From positions 36,565 to 100,564 of the forward strand of contig CALOCV010000044.1 of assembly GCA_942491955.1 (NCBI GenBank): a DNA stretch of 64,000 nt. Reading direction: 5' to 3'. The translations under genes and the position numbers were made by a program. Positions 45,951 through 54,372 of this stretch are shown here, in pieces. This DNA is from CALOCV01 sp942491955 (lineage in GTDB: Bacteria > Chlamydiota > Chlamydiia > Chlamydiales > CALOCV01). Numbering within the stretch: the first letter of the stretch is position 1; every line of letters begins with the position of its first letter. The notes below the pieces were generated by a model. That model ran no database searches and was not told where the DNA came from. It worked only from the letters and a program-made list of their open reading frames with translations.

Positions 45951-45989
45951 TAACACAGTGCGAATCGCTTTAGAGATGGTGCCGTTTTA

Positions 45990-46065
45990 GGAATTAATTC
46001 CCAATTTTTATTGACTTTTTGGGATTTGACTCCCAATAATGGGTGTAAAAGAAGGAATCGATTCC
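45990..46065. promoter_or_regulatory. Three operator-like palindromes before the AAA ATPase gene
   Basis: GGAATTAATTCC (45990), GGGATTTGACTCCC (46021) and GGAATCGATTCC (46054) are spaced 31 and 33 bp apart, about three helical turns. A possible promoter TTGACT (46011-46016) and AATAAT overlaps the middle site. The last site ends 4 bp before the ATG. Autoregulation by the downstream ATPase or a partner is likely but inferred. Confidence 0.6.
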
Positions 46066-46069
46066 AAAT

Positions 46070-47284
46070 ATGGATGGCTACATCGTTGAGACATTTCACC
46101 GATTGATTGAAGAGCTGGAGGTAACGACGCATCGGTACTTGTACAAGGCCTTTCAACTCAAGGACCGCTTGATTGGTCTGATTGGGCCGCGCGGGGTGGG
46201 GAAGACAACTCTGTTGCTTCAGTATATCAAAGAGTATTTGTATGCGGAGGGAAAAGCCTTTTACTTTAGTGCCGATCTCGTCTACTTCAAATCGGAAAAC
46301 CTCCTGGAGTTTGTTGCTGATCTCTATCAAAATGGTGGGTACCGTATTGTGTTTATCGACGAGATCCACAAATATGCGAACTGGAATCAGGAAATCAAAA
46401 ATCTTTATGACTCATTCCCGCGGTTGCAAATCGTCTTTTCGGGAAGTTCCATGCTCGACCTCGTTTATGGGAGTTATGATCTATCGCGACGTGCCTCCCT
46501 CTATTCTCTTCGGGGGATGTCATTTCGCGAGTATCTTCAGTTCAACCAGAAGGGTCATTGGGATCCTTTGCTGGGGGAAGATCTATTTACAGGAATGTCG
46601 GGGAAGGCGTTGCAGAAGTTATCACATATAGAAAAACTGGCCCCTCTTTTTCAGGAATATCTCGAAACGGGATACTATCCTTTTGTAGCAGAAAATCCCC
46701 TCTCGTACTATGACAAGCTTCGCCGGATTGTTGACAAAACGATCTACGAGGACATTGCGAACTGCTACAAGCTCAACTCATCTTATCTCCATTTTTTCAA
46801 ACAAATTTTGCATTATTTGACCACCATTCCTCCTGGTAAGGTCAACACGCACAGCTTGGCCAAACATCTGAAGATAGACGTCAAGACTGTTGGGCATTAT
46901 CTCCAGATTCTTCACGAGGTGGGTCTTGTCCGTCTATTATACCCTGTGGAGGGGGGAGGGATAGGCATCCGTAAACCTGCGAAGGTATTTCTCCACAACA
47001 CCACGCTTCTCCATGCGATCTGCCAGTATGGCGGAGGAGAGAAAAATAAGGGCACGGAGAGGGAGCTCTTTTTCTTTCAGTCCTTGATGGATGCTGATAT
47101 TCCGGTATTTTTTTCGAAGGTTGGGGATTTTTTTGCGAAGGATACGATCTTTGAGATTGGAGGGAGGAACAAGACAGCGAAGCAGCTCAAAAAAGCCACC
47201 CATCCCGCATACTTGGTGAAGGACTCTCTACGCTCTCCTTACGGCAACGAGATCCCTCTCCACTACTTTGGATTTCTCTACTGA
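46070..47284 (+). CDS. AAA-type ATPase with C-terminal DUF4143-like domain
   Basis: Walker A is LIGLIGPRGVGKTTLLLQY (about residue 35-53), Walker B RIVFIDEIHKYANW (about residue 90), and a sensor-like IVFSGSSMLDL. LSRRASLYSLRGMSFREYL and the C-terminal helix-turn-helix-like VNTHSLAKHLKIDVKTVGHYL, then GLVRLLYPV, fit the AAA_14/DUF4143 family. The exact role of these proteins is unknown; they are common accessory genes and have been thought of as regulators or defence components. The 404-residue frame is intact. It is preceded by three palindromes and by a family A element. Confidence 0.85.
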   Translation: MDGYIVETFHRLIEELEVTTHRYLYKAFQLKDRLIGLIGPRGVGKTTLLLQYIKEYLYAEGKAFYFSADLVYFKSENLLEFVADLYQNGGYRIVFIDEIHKYANWNQEIKNLYDSFPRLQIVFSGSSMLDLVYGSYDLSRRASLYSLRGMSFREYLQFNQKGHWDPLLGEDLFTGMSGKALQKLSHIEKLAPLFQEYLETGYYPFVAENPLSYYDKLRRIVDKTIYEDIANCYKLNSSYLHFFKQILHYLTTIPPGKVNTHSLAKHLKIDVKTVGHYLQILHEVGLVRLLYPVEGGGIGIRKPAKVFLHNTTLLHAICQYGGGEKNKGTERELFFFQSLMDADIPVFFSKVGDFFAKDTIFEIGGRNKTAKQLKKATHPAYLVKDSLRSPYGNEIPLHYFGFLY

Positions 47285-47331
47285 GCACCATACCAGGCTC
47301 TGCCCGCTTATAATCTCGAGTTTGGCCCTTT

Positions 47332-48477
47332 TTAGAACGGACAATAATAGGGAGGGCGTTTGGTGATCTTTTCTGCATTTTCAACGAGACATTCTTGGAT
47401 GGATTGGGGTAGAGATTCCCTAGCAAGAAGGATCTGATGGCATATTATGGCCTCTTCGATCCGACCAATGTAATAAGAACAGATCGACCATTCAAAGAGC
47501 AGTCCATAATCGTACATCCATTTTTCAACAAAGAGGATATCGTCGGGGAGGGGAATGTTCCATCCTTGTCGCGCAGCATCATATCCTTCTTGGTACATTT
47601 CTTTTCTTCGATACAAATTGGCAAGCCGATAGAGAGCTTCTGCTCGTTGAGGACGAAACGAGTGGGCTTTTTGGTAGCTTGCAATAATTTGTTCCAAAGG
47701 AGCTCCTTTTTTCTCCTGCAACATACCTATTTGGAGTAAAGACCAGTAGATCTCTTGTGACCACCCTCACATAGCAGCTCTTTTCGTATACCAGACAATG
47801 GCTTTGTCGGTGTCGCCTGCGTCGCGATAACTTTGGGCAAGATAGAAGACGGTACGGCCATTGGTTGGATCTTCCTTGAACGATTGTTCGAGCATGGCAG
47901 CGTCCTTATGGTACTTCTCCGGGTCACGGGACCGCGCTCCTTCCGTCATCACATAGTTGGTGATTCCTTCGAGTTTAGCTCGAGTGCGCACTTGTGGAGA
48001 GTGGATGTATTCGTGAACCGATCCGTGCCATTTCCAATCTAAGGCCGCACGAACAAGATGGGTGCGCGAATAACAAAGACCTCGGTGGTTAATGAATATG
48101 GAATATTCGTCATGGATAAGAGAAGGAAGGGTGAAATGAGGAGAAAAGACTAAATAGTCGTCGGCATCCATAAAAAGAAGATAATCCCCCTTCCCTTGTG
48201 CCAGGGCAAGCGCCTCATTTCTATTGTGACCAAAATGGACCCAAGATCGTTCGTGAAGCTCTCCGGGGATATCTGCCAAACATTTTTGGATGATTTCTTT
48301 GGTAGAATCGGATGAACCGGTATCGACAATGACCCAATAGTCGATGAGCGGTTTTACCGATTCGAGACAGCGACGAATCACGTGGCTCTCATCTTTAACA
48401 ATCATGTTCAAACAGATGGTTTCTTTCCCTTCCAGGGAAAAAACAACAAGGAGAAGGAAGAAGAGGATGTTTTGCAT
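47332..48477 (-). pseudogene. Family 2 glycosyltransferase with TPR tail, in-frame TGA
   Basis: ATG 48477 begins a signal-like hydrophobic segment (ILFFLLLVVFSLEG), then ICLNMIVKDESHVIRRCLES, WVIVDTGSSDSTKEII and YLLFMDADDYLVF (DxD), a GT-A glycosyltransferase. TPR-like sequence follows (NGRTVFYLAQSYRDAGDTDK). TGA at 47767-47769 interrupts the same frame, which then continues GWSQEIYWSLLQIGMLQEKK and further TPR units to 47332. Related proteins usually have Gly at the stop position (GGA to TGA), so this is a point nonsense mutation, or possibly recoded. Full length would be 381 residues. Confidence 0.8.
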
Positions 48478-48510
48478 GTCTACCTCAGATGAGGGTGTTT
48501 GGGGTCACGA

Positions 48511-49668
48511 CTAAAAAAAATAGGCCAGTAAGGACAACAAAAAAACGACAAAAACAGGTCCCTTTACGGGGCGAAATCCATATAGCTTATAAGCGAGGTT
48601 GCAAAAGGATAGTGTGATTAATGAAGGATAACAAACAAGTAAAATAGGGGAAAGAAAATGGGAAATTCCTTCGAATCGCCATGTTGTAACGATAAAAGTG
48701 ATGAAGAGGGTGATTCCTAGAGAAGCGGTCCAATGCAATTTTTTTCTTAAAACGTCTTCATAAATGAACTCGGCAAAAACAGCTGCAAGGGCGATTGCCG
48801 TTGTGAGACAGGCAAGAGCAACAGCGATTGAGGCGACAATACCCAATTTTTTACCCAATAATTCCAAGGCAATACGGCCCATGAGCTCTTCCTGAGGAAC
48901 ATCGATGAGTATGGGACTTGCGCGGCTGGCTACAAGCGTTAATCCAATATAGATCAAAGAAAGGAGGGACATGCCGATGATTCCCGCACGGACGGCAAGA
49001 TAAATCACATGTTTATAGTCCGCCGTTTTAGCCACTCCAATCTCTTTTTTTAGGCAGAGAAGGACAATGGATGAAAAGAAAAAGGCCCCAAGAAGATCCA
49101 TGGTATGATATCCCGTTTTGAGCCCTTGAAAGAAAAGGGCGAGACTCGCTTCTTCAAGAGGGGGAGAAGGGGGAATGGAAAAAAAACCGATACCAATAAT
49201 AAGAAAAAGAAGAAAAAGAAGTATGGGAGTCAATACATATCCCAAAATATCGAGAAGAAAGGAGCGTTGCCAAGCACAGAAAAAGATCACAATGCAAGCA
49301 ATGATGCTAAAGCTAGGAAGAGAGAGAAAAGGCAGATAGACGTGTAGACTCGATTCTGCAAGCACGATACACCTGGGGAGAGCGCCAAAAGGACCAATGA
49401 TCAAAAGAATCATTACCTCAAGGATATATCCTGGAAAACTTCCGAGACGGCAAAAAAAATCGCGATACTTTCCATCAAAAAGGGTCATTGACAAAAGACC
49501 AATGAAAGGAACGGCAACAGCGGTTAATAGCAGTCCAAAAACAGCAAAAAAAATTTGACTTTTTGCAGTTTGTCCGATGAATAGGGGGAAGACGACATTA
49601 CCGGCTCCAAAAAACATGGAAAAGATGGCAAAACCGGTCGCTAGAGTGTGCGTGACGTGTCTTTGCAA
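48511..49668 (-). CDS. brnQ: Branched-chain amino acid transporter BrnQ
   Basis: A secondary transporter of the LIVCS family. The N-terminus FAIFSMFFGAGNVVFPLFIG is diagnostic, with MTLFDGKYRDFF next; about twelve hydrophobic segments follow in 385 residues. It probably imports Leu, Ile and Val from the host using a cation gradient. It stands between a broken glycosyltransferase and a nested repeat region, with no operon partner. Confidence 0.93.
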   Translation of the reverse strand: MQRHVTHTLATGFAIFSMFFGAGNVVFPLFIGQTAKSQIFFAVFGLLLTAVAVPFIGLLSMTLFDGKYRDFFCRLGSFPGYILEVMILLIIGPFGALPRCIVLAESSLHVYLPFLSLPSFSIIACIVIFFCAWQRSFLLDILGYVLTPILLFLLFLIIGIGFFSIPPSPPLEEASLALFFQGLKTGYHTMDLLGAFFFSSIVLLCLKKEIGVAKTADYKHVIYLAVRAGIIGMSLLSLIYIGLTLVASRASPILIDVPQEELMGRIALELLGKKLGIVASIAVALACLTTAIALAAVFAEFIYEDVLRKKLHWTASLGITLFITFIVTTWRFEGISHFLSPILLVCYPSLITLSFCNLAYKLYGFRPVKGPVFVVFLLSLLAYFF

Positions 49669-49822
49669 GGAGGATGAACCTTATTTCACTATGGTTAGCA
49701 CAACCTCTTATAATCTTTTGTCTCTTTTTTGGTAAACATGCATCCCTGACCCAATTGCGGAACGCTTCGACATGATTGCAACAAAAAGAGACAACAGGGA
49801 CAATTGTCCCTTTGACATAAAG

Positions 49823-50016
49823 CCCACATTCCGCACCTAATACCAATTCCGGTAAGAAAATGCATAAAGTGGATTCAGGATTTTTTTGCGAAATTTGTTT
49901 TGGAGATCGCAGCAAACTCTTGTGAGTTAGCAAGATAGAAAAACAGATTGCGCAAAGAAAGATGAAGATCAATTTGTGCAATTTCTTACCGGAATTGGTA
50001 TAATGCGGAATGTGGG
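49823..50016. repeat. Family D palindrome split by a family A element
   Basis: CCCACATTCCGCA (49825-49837) and its complement TGCGGAATGTGGG (50004-50016) are the ends of a family D element. A family A copy (49841-50000) with TAA on both sides sits between them. The right half is 17 bp before the rpe start codon, so the pair forms the rpe leader. Confidence 0.75.
49841..50000. repeat. Family A palindromic element (160 bp)
   Basis: Starts TACCAATTCCGGTAAGAAAA, ends CTTACCGGAATTGGTA, flanked by TAA at 49838-49840 and 50001-50003. Nearly identical to 34015-34174 and in the same orientation. Confidence 0.88.
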
Positions 50017-50032
50017 ATAAAGGATAAAAAAC

Positions 50033-50760
50033 ATGAAATATAAGCGTGAATTCATCCAAATCGAACCGTCAATCTTAGCGGGTGACTTTAGTCGTCTGGG
50101 AGAAGAGGCCAAACGTGTTGAAGAGTCGGGAGCCGATGCTCTCCATATCGATATCATGGATGGTCATTTTGTTCGCAATCTTACAATGGGACCTCAAGTC
50201 ACGGCGGCGATCCGTCGTTCGACGGAGATGTTCCTCGATGTCCATTTAATGATTTATCGTCCGTATGAATATGTCGAACGCTTTGTCGAAGCAGGCGCCA
50301 ACAGGGTCACATTTCATTTTGAAGCGACAGAAGATGTCGAGGATACGTTAGCCTATATCCGTCGGTGTGGTTGCCAAGCGGGTCTCGCCTTTTGCCCAGA
50401 AACGTCCGTTTCTCTTGTTACTCCTTTTCTCGATCAAGTCGATTTGATTCTTTTAATGACCGTGCACCCTGGTTTCGGTGGGCAAGCCTTCATGCCTGAG
50501 GTATTGGAAAAAATTGCATCTGTTCGAGAAATTTGTGATCGAATTGACCTCCGACAAGGGGGAAAAACGCCCAAAAATGATAAAGAAAAGCGCGAACTCG
50601 CCCCCTTCCTATTCAAGTTGATGGGGGTATTAACAACGAAACAGCTCTTTCCTGCGCACGTGCAGGAGCCACTAATTTTGTAGCGGGAACGTCTCTTTTC
50701 AAACAACCGGTATTAAAAGAAGCCGTATCATCATTGCGAAGCTCGATTCAAAAAGGTTGA
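50033..50760 (+). pseudogene. rpe: Ribulose-phosphate 3-epimerase with one frameshift
   Basis: Interconverts ribulose 5-phosphate and xylulose 5-phosphate. IEPSILAGDFSRLGEEAKRV, ALHIDIMDGHFVRNLTMGP, FLDVHLMI and LMTVHPGFGGQAF contain the metal and catalytic residues. After RELAPFL the frame should read QVDGGINNETALSCARAGAT and FVAGTSLFKQP to TGA 50758-50760, but a missing base, probably in the C5 run at 50600-50604, sends it to a stop at 50681-50683. The open frame is 216 residues; the joined one about 242. For a gene needed for pentose supply, a sequencing error is a serious possibility. Confidence 0.85.
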
Positions 50761-50812
50761 AGAGGAATAGATATTTCCGTTACCATAAGGCCTTTTTTGT
50801 AAGGAAAAAATT

Positions 50813-51367
50813 ATGGTCATGAGTCATCAACTCGCTCCCGGAATGGTCGTCTCTATTGAGGGAAAACTTTATCGCATTGAATCGGCTACCAAAGTAGCCG
50901 TGCCAAAAAGAGCCCCCCATATCAAAGTGAAAATGAAGGACCTCGATAGTCAAAAAGTATCGGAAAAGAATTTCAAGCTCAATCAATCGGTTCAGGACGT
51001 CGCTCTTATGCAACGACAGCTTGAATTTCTCTATCTAGAAGGTAACGACTACCTTTTTCTCGATATCGATGCACTCAATCAAGTCCTTGTCCCGAAAAAA
51101 ATTATTCAAGGACAAGTTCAATACCTAAAAGAAGGGACCGAAATCGCCGCTTCATTTTATGGAGAAACCATTTTTTCTGTTGAAGTGCCGCAATTTCTCG
51201 AAATCATGGTCGCTCGTATTGATCGAGAGGATGACGAGGCTTCATCCAATACCTTAAAAAGGGCGATATTGGAAACAGGAGCAGAATTGGATGTTCCCAA
51301 ATTCATTGAGCCAGGCGATGTCATCAAAGTCGATACGAAGAACAATGAGTATGTACAAAGGGTTTAA
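50813..51367 (+). CDS. efp: Translation elongation factor P, divergent chlamydial type
   Basis: EF-P relieves ribosome stalling at polyproline. Three OB-like domains in 184 residues; the C-terminus IEPGDVIKVDTKNNEYVQRV is typical. The domain I loop that normally carries the modified residue (PGKG) reads TKVAVPKRAPHIKVKM, so the usual modification site is changed. Pathogenic Chlamydia have two EF-P genes, one of them divergent beside accB, and this fits that copy. ATG 50813, with ATG 50819 as an alternative; AAGGAAAA lies just upstream. Followed by accB after 3 bp. Confidence 0.88.
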   Translation: MVMSHQLAPGMVVSIEGKLYRIESATKVAVPKRAPHIKVKMKDLDSQKVSEKNFKLNQSVQDVALMQRQLEFLYLEGNDYLFLDIDALNQVLVPKKIIQGQVQYLKEGTEIAASFYGETIFSVEVPQFLEIMVARIDREDDEASSNTLKRAILETGAELDVPKFIEPGDVIKVDTKNNEYVQRV

Positions 51368-51370
51368 CCG

Positions 51371-51865
51371 ATGTTCGAATTAAAACAAATTAAAGAATTA
51401 ATGGCTGCCATGAGCCGTTACGAAACCAAGCGGATTGAAATCCGAAAAGAGGGAACGGAGCTCGTTATTGAACGTGAGACGCCCGACCCACAGCACATCA
51501 TTCATGCACCTCCTCCTCCTGAATTTAGCACACACCATCGACATGTCTCCTCTTTTCCTCCTGCAAGTGAATTCAGTACACCGACCCACCCCTCTTCTAA
51601 GGAGAGTGAAAAAGAACAGAAGCCGGGAGTGGTTGTCCCATCTCCTATGGTAGGAACGTTCTATTCCTCACCCGCTCCCGATGCACCTCCTTTTGTTAAG
51701 GTTGGAGATCGCGTCTCTTCGGATACCGTGGTTTGTATTATCGAGGCCATGAAGGTAATGAACGAAGTCAAAGCGGGAGTAGAAGGGATCATCGCTGAAG
51801 AGTGTGTGCGTAGCGGCGATCCTGTAGAGTTTGGAACCGCGCTTTTTCGCATCCAAAATACATAG
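51371..51865 (+). CDS. accB: Biotin carboxyl carrier protein of acetyl-CoA carboxylase
   Basis: Carries carboxybiotin between AccC and AccAD for fatty acid synthesis. The biotinylation site is VCIIEAMKVMNEVKAGVEG with the target Lys at about residue 123; the N-terminal ELVIERETPD domain and a Pro/Ser/His-rich linker (about residues 45-85) are as expected. Length 164. Directly downstream of efp and 6 bp before accC, forming one operon. Confidence 0.95.
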   Translation: MFELKQIKELMAAMSRYETKRIEIRKEGTELVIERETPDPQHIIHAPPPPEFSTHHRHVSSFPPASEFSTPTHPSSKESEKEQKPGVVVPSPMVGTFYSSPAPDAPPFVKVGDRVSSDTVVCIIEAMKVMNEVKAGVEGIIAEECVRSGDPVEFGTALFRIQNT

Positions 51866-51871
51866 GAATCC

Positions 51872-53239
51872 ATGACAATAAAAAAAGTTCTTGTTGCTAA
51901 CCGTGGGGAAGTAGCCGTCCGTATCATTCGAGCCTGTCATGATCTGGGTTTGGAGACGGTTGCTGTCTATTCTCAAGCTGATGCGGAGTCTCTTCATGTT
52001 TTGCATGCTGACGAAGCCGTCTGCATTGGAGAAGCACCTTCAGCAAAGTCGTATCTCAATATCGCTCATATTCTTTCTGCTTGTGAAATCACAGGAGCCG
52101 ATGCCGTCCATCCAGGGTACGGTTTCTTTAGTGAAAATGCCAATTTTGCCTCCATTTGTGAGAGTTGTGGTTTGGTATTCATTGGTCCACACCATCAGGC
52201 GATTGCCCTTTTAGGCGATAAAGCACAAGCAAAAGCAACAGCAAAAAAAGCGCGCGTTCCTGTCATTTCTGGATCGGATGGAATTATTGAAGATCCGCAG
52301 GAGGGCTTGCACATTGCGAAAAAATTAGGATTTCCGGTTTTTATCAAAGCTTCTGCAGGTGGCGGAGGTAAAGGAATCCGGATCGCTCATGACGAGAAAG
52401 AGTTCCTAAAATTATTTACTGCGGCTCGAACAGAGGCTGAGGCTTGTTTTGGAAATCCCGATGTCTATTTAGAAAAGATGATTCTCCATCCGCGACATAT
52501 CGAAGTGCAGGTGATAGCAGATCAGCATGGGAATATCGTCCATTTAGGCGAGCGCGATTGCACCATCCAACGTCGAAGACAGAAGTTGATCGAAGAGGCT
52601 CCCTCTCCTGTCGTTTCGCCAAAATTGCGCGTGAAGTTGGGGCAAGCAGCAGTCGATTTGTTAAAAGCGGTGCGTTATACCTCTTTAGCAACCGTTGAAT
52701 TTTTGCTAGATGCCAACCATCACTTCTATTTCATGGAAGTCAATACCCGTCTTCAAGTAGAGCACACCGTAACGGAAGAATTAACGGGGATCGATCTCGT
52801 GCGCGAGCAAATTCGCATTGCCCAAGGAGAGAAACTACAGTATCGACAGAAAGATATCACTTGGAAAGGGCATGCCATACAGTTTCGCATTAATGCAGAA
52901 AATCCGAGGCAAAATTTTTCTCCCTCTCCAGGAAAACTCGAATACTACCTCCCTCCGGGAGGGCCGCATGTTCGTGTTGACAGCGCTTGTTTTTCTGGAT
53001 ACAAAATCCCTCCTCATTACGATTCGATGATCGCAAAGCTCATTGTCCATAGTCAGACAGGAAGAGAGGAGGCGCTGGCAATAGGAAAAAGAGCACTGAG
53101 AGAATTTCACGTCGGTGGGGTGGCAACCACCATTCCTTTTCACTTATATCTTTTAGAAGATGAAAAATTCATCCGAAACGATTTTGACCTTACCTATATC
53201 GATTCCCTTGTTCAAGAGGGGTGTACTTTCGAATTTTAA
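51872..53239 (+). CDS. accC: Acetyl-CoA carboxylase biotin carboxylase subunit
   Basis: ATP-dependent carboxylation of the biotin on AccB. ATP-grasp features are KVLVANRGEVAVRIIRACHD at the start, VHPGYGFFSENANFA, FIKASAGGGGKGIRIAHDEK (glycine loop), ERDCTIQRRRQKLIEEAPSP, and MEVNTRLQVEHTVTEELTGI. Length 455 is normal. Its last bases overlap the open frame before murG, whose real start is 27 bp downstream. Confidence 0.97.
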   Translation: MTIKKVLVANRGEVAVRIIRACHDLGLETVAVYSQADAESLHVLHADEAVCIGEAPSAKSYLNIAHILSACEITGADAVHPGYGFFSENANFASICESCGLVFIGPHHQAIALLGDKAQAKATAKKARVPVISGSDGIIEDPQEGLHIAKKLGFPVFIKASAGGGGKGIRIAHDEKEFLKLFTAARTEAEACFGNPDVYLEKMILHPRHIEVQVIADQHGNIVHLGERDCTIQRRRQKLIEEAPSPVVSPKLRVKLGQAAVDLLKAVRYTSLATVEFLLDANHHFYFMEVNTRLQVEHTVTEELTGIDLVREQIRIAQGEKLQYRQKDITWKGHAIQFRINAENPRQNFSPSPGKLEYYLPPGGPHVRVDSACFSGYKIPPHYDSMIAKLIVHSQTGREEALAIGKRALREFHVGGVATTIPFHLYLLEDEKFIRNDFDLTYIDSLVQEGCTFEF

Positions 53240-53265
53240 TACGAGTTGCCGATTTTAGGCTTTCT

Positions 53266-54372
53266 ATGAAACAACAGCGTTTGATTATCTCCGCCGGAGG
53301 GACCGGAGGACACCTCTTTCCAGCACAAGCTCTCGCAAAAGAACTCAAAAAGAGAAATCCTTCCCTAGAAATTTTGTTTGTCGGAGGGGGGATTTCAAAA
53401 AACCCTTTTTTTTCATCATCGCGGTTTTTGTTTGAAGAAATTCGATCTGCCTCCCTTTCTTTAAAAAAGCCTTTTAAAGGGATAAGAGGGGTCTGGAGAA
53501 TATGGCAGGGGTACTGCGAGAGCATGCGTATTCTTACCGAATGGGCTCCGCATCTTGTTGTCGGATTTGGTAGTTATGCAACCCTCCCCCTTTTATTGGC
53601 AACGCAAAGACAAAATGTTCCCTATTTATTACATGAGCAGAATCGGTTTCCAGGGAAAGTCAATCGGTTCTTCAGTCGTCGCGCATGCATAACGGGAATT
53701 TGTTTTCCAGATGTGGCCCACCATCTCCAAGGAGAGACCTCTCTTGTGGAAATGCCTATTCGCCTCTTCTCCTCTCCAAATAAAGAAGATGTTTTGCGCG
53801 AATGGGGCTTTGAAAAGGATAAGTTGACGCTATTTATTTTTGGAGGCTCCCAAGGGGCGGCATTTATCAATCGATGGTTAGAAAATGTCGTCATTGGCAA
53901 ACAATTTCCCAAAATTCCACTGCAGATCGTCCATGCGACAGGGAGTGATGCAGCAACAGAGAGATTGAGAAAGGTTTATGCCCAAGGAAACATGGTTGCA
54001 AAAGTTGAAACATTCATTGAGTCCATTGAAAAAGCATGGGTTGTTGCCGATTTTTTCGTCGGGAGATCCGGGGCTGCAACGGTTGCCGAGTCTCTTTTCT
54101 TTCAAGTCCCTGGAATTCTCATTCCTTACCCTTATGCAGCTAATGACCACCAATATAAAAATGCTCAATTTCTGCAAGAGCACGTCAAGAGCAGCTGGGT
54201 AATACGTCAAGAGGAGGTGTCGTCCAAGCATTTCTCTGACCTCGTTAACAAAATGGTGGCGACATTAGAAGAAAAGAGAGAAGCTCTTGATCATTTCTCT
54301 AAAATATGGAAACCCAAGAAATTTTCCGATCTTGTTTTAGATACTTTGGAAAAAAGGCAGCCCTATGGATGA
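53266..54372 (+). CDS. murG: UDP-GlcNAc:lipid I N-acetylglucosaminyltransferase
   Basis: Forms lipid II in the peptidoglycan pathway. IISAGGTGGHLFPAQALAKE at the N-terminus, LVVGFGSYATLPLLLA, HEQNRFPGKVNRFFSR, IFGGSQGA and FFVGRSGAATVAESLFFQVP are the family signatures. ATG 53266 gives 368 residues; the upstream ATG in accC would add atypical sequence. Its end overlaps murC-ddl by 8 bp. It shows the organism keeps peptidoglycan precursor synthesis, as chlamydiae do for division. Confidence 0.95.
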   Translation: MKQQRLIISAGGTGGHLFPAQALAKELKKRNPSLEILFVGGGISKNPFFSSSRFLFEEIRSASLSLKKPFKGIRGVWRIWQGYCESMRILTEWAPHLVVGFGSYATLPLLLATQRQNVPYLLHEQNRFPGKVNRFFSRRACITGICFPDVAHHLQGETSLVEMPIRLFSSPNKEDVLREWGFEKDKLTLFIFGGSQGAAFINRWLENVVIGKQFPKIPLQIVHATGSDAATERLRKVYAQGNMVAKVETFIESIEKAWVVADFFVGRSGAATVAESLFFQVPGILIPYPYAANDHQYKNAQFLQEHVKSSWVIRQEEVSSKHFSDLVNKMVATLEEKREALDHFSKIWKPKKFSDLVLDTLEKRQPYG

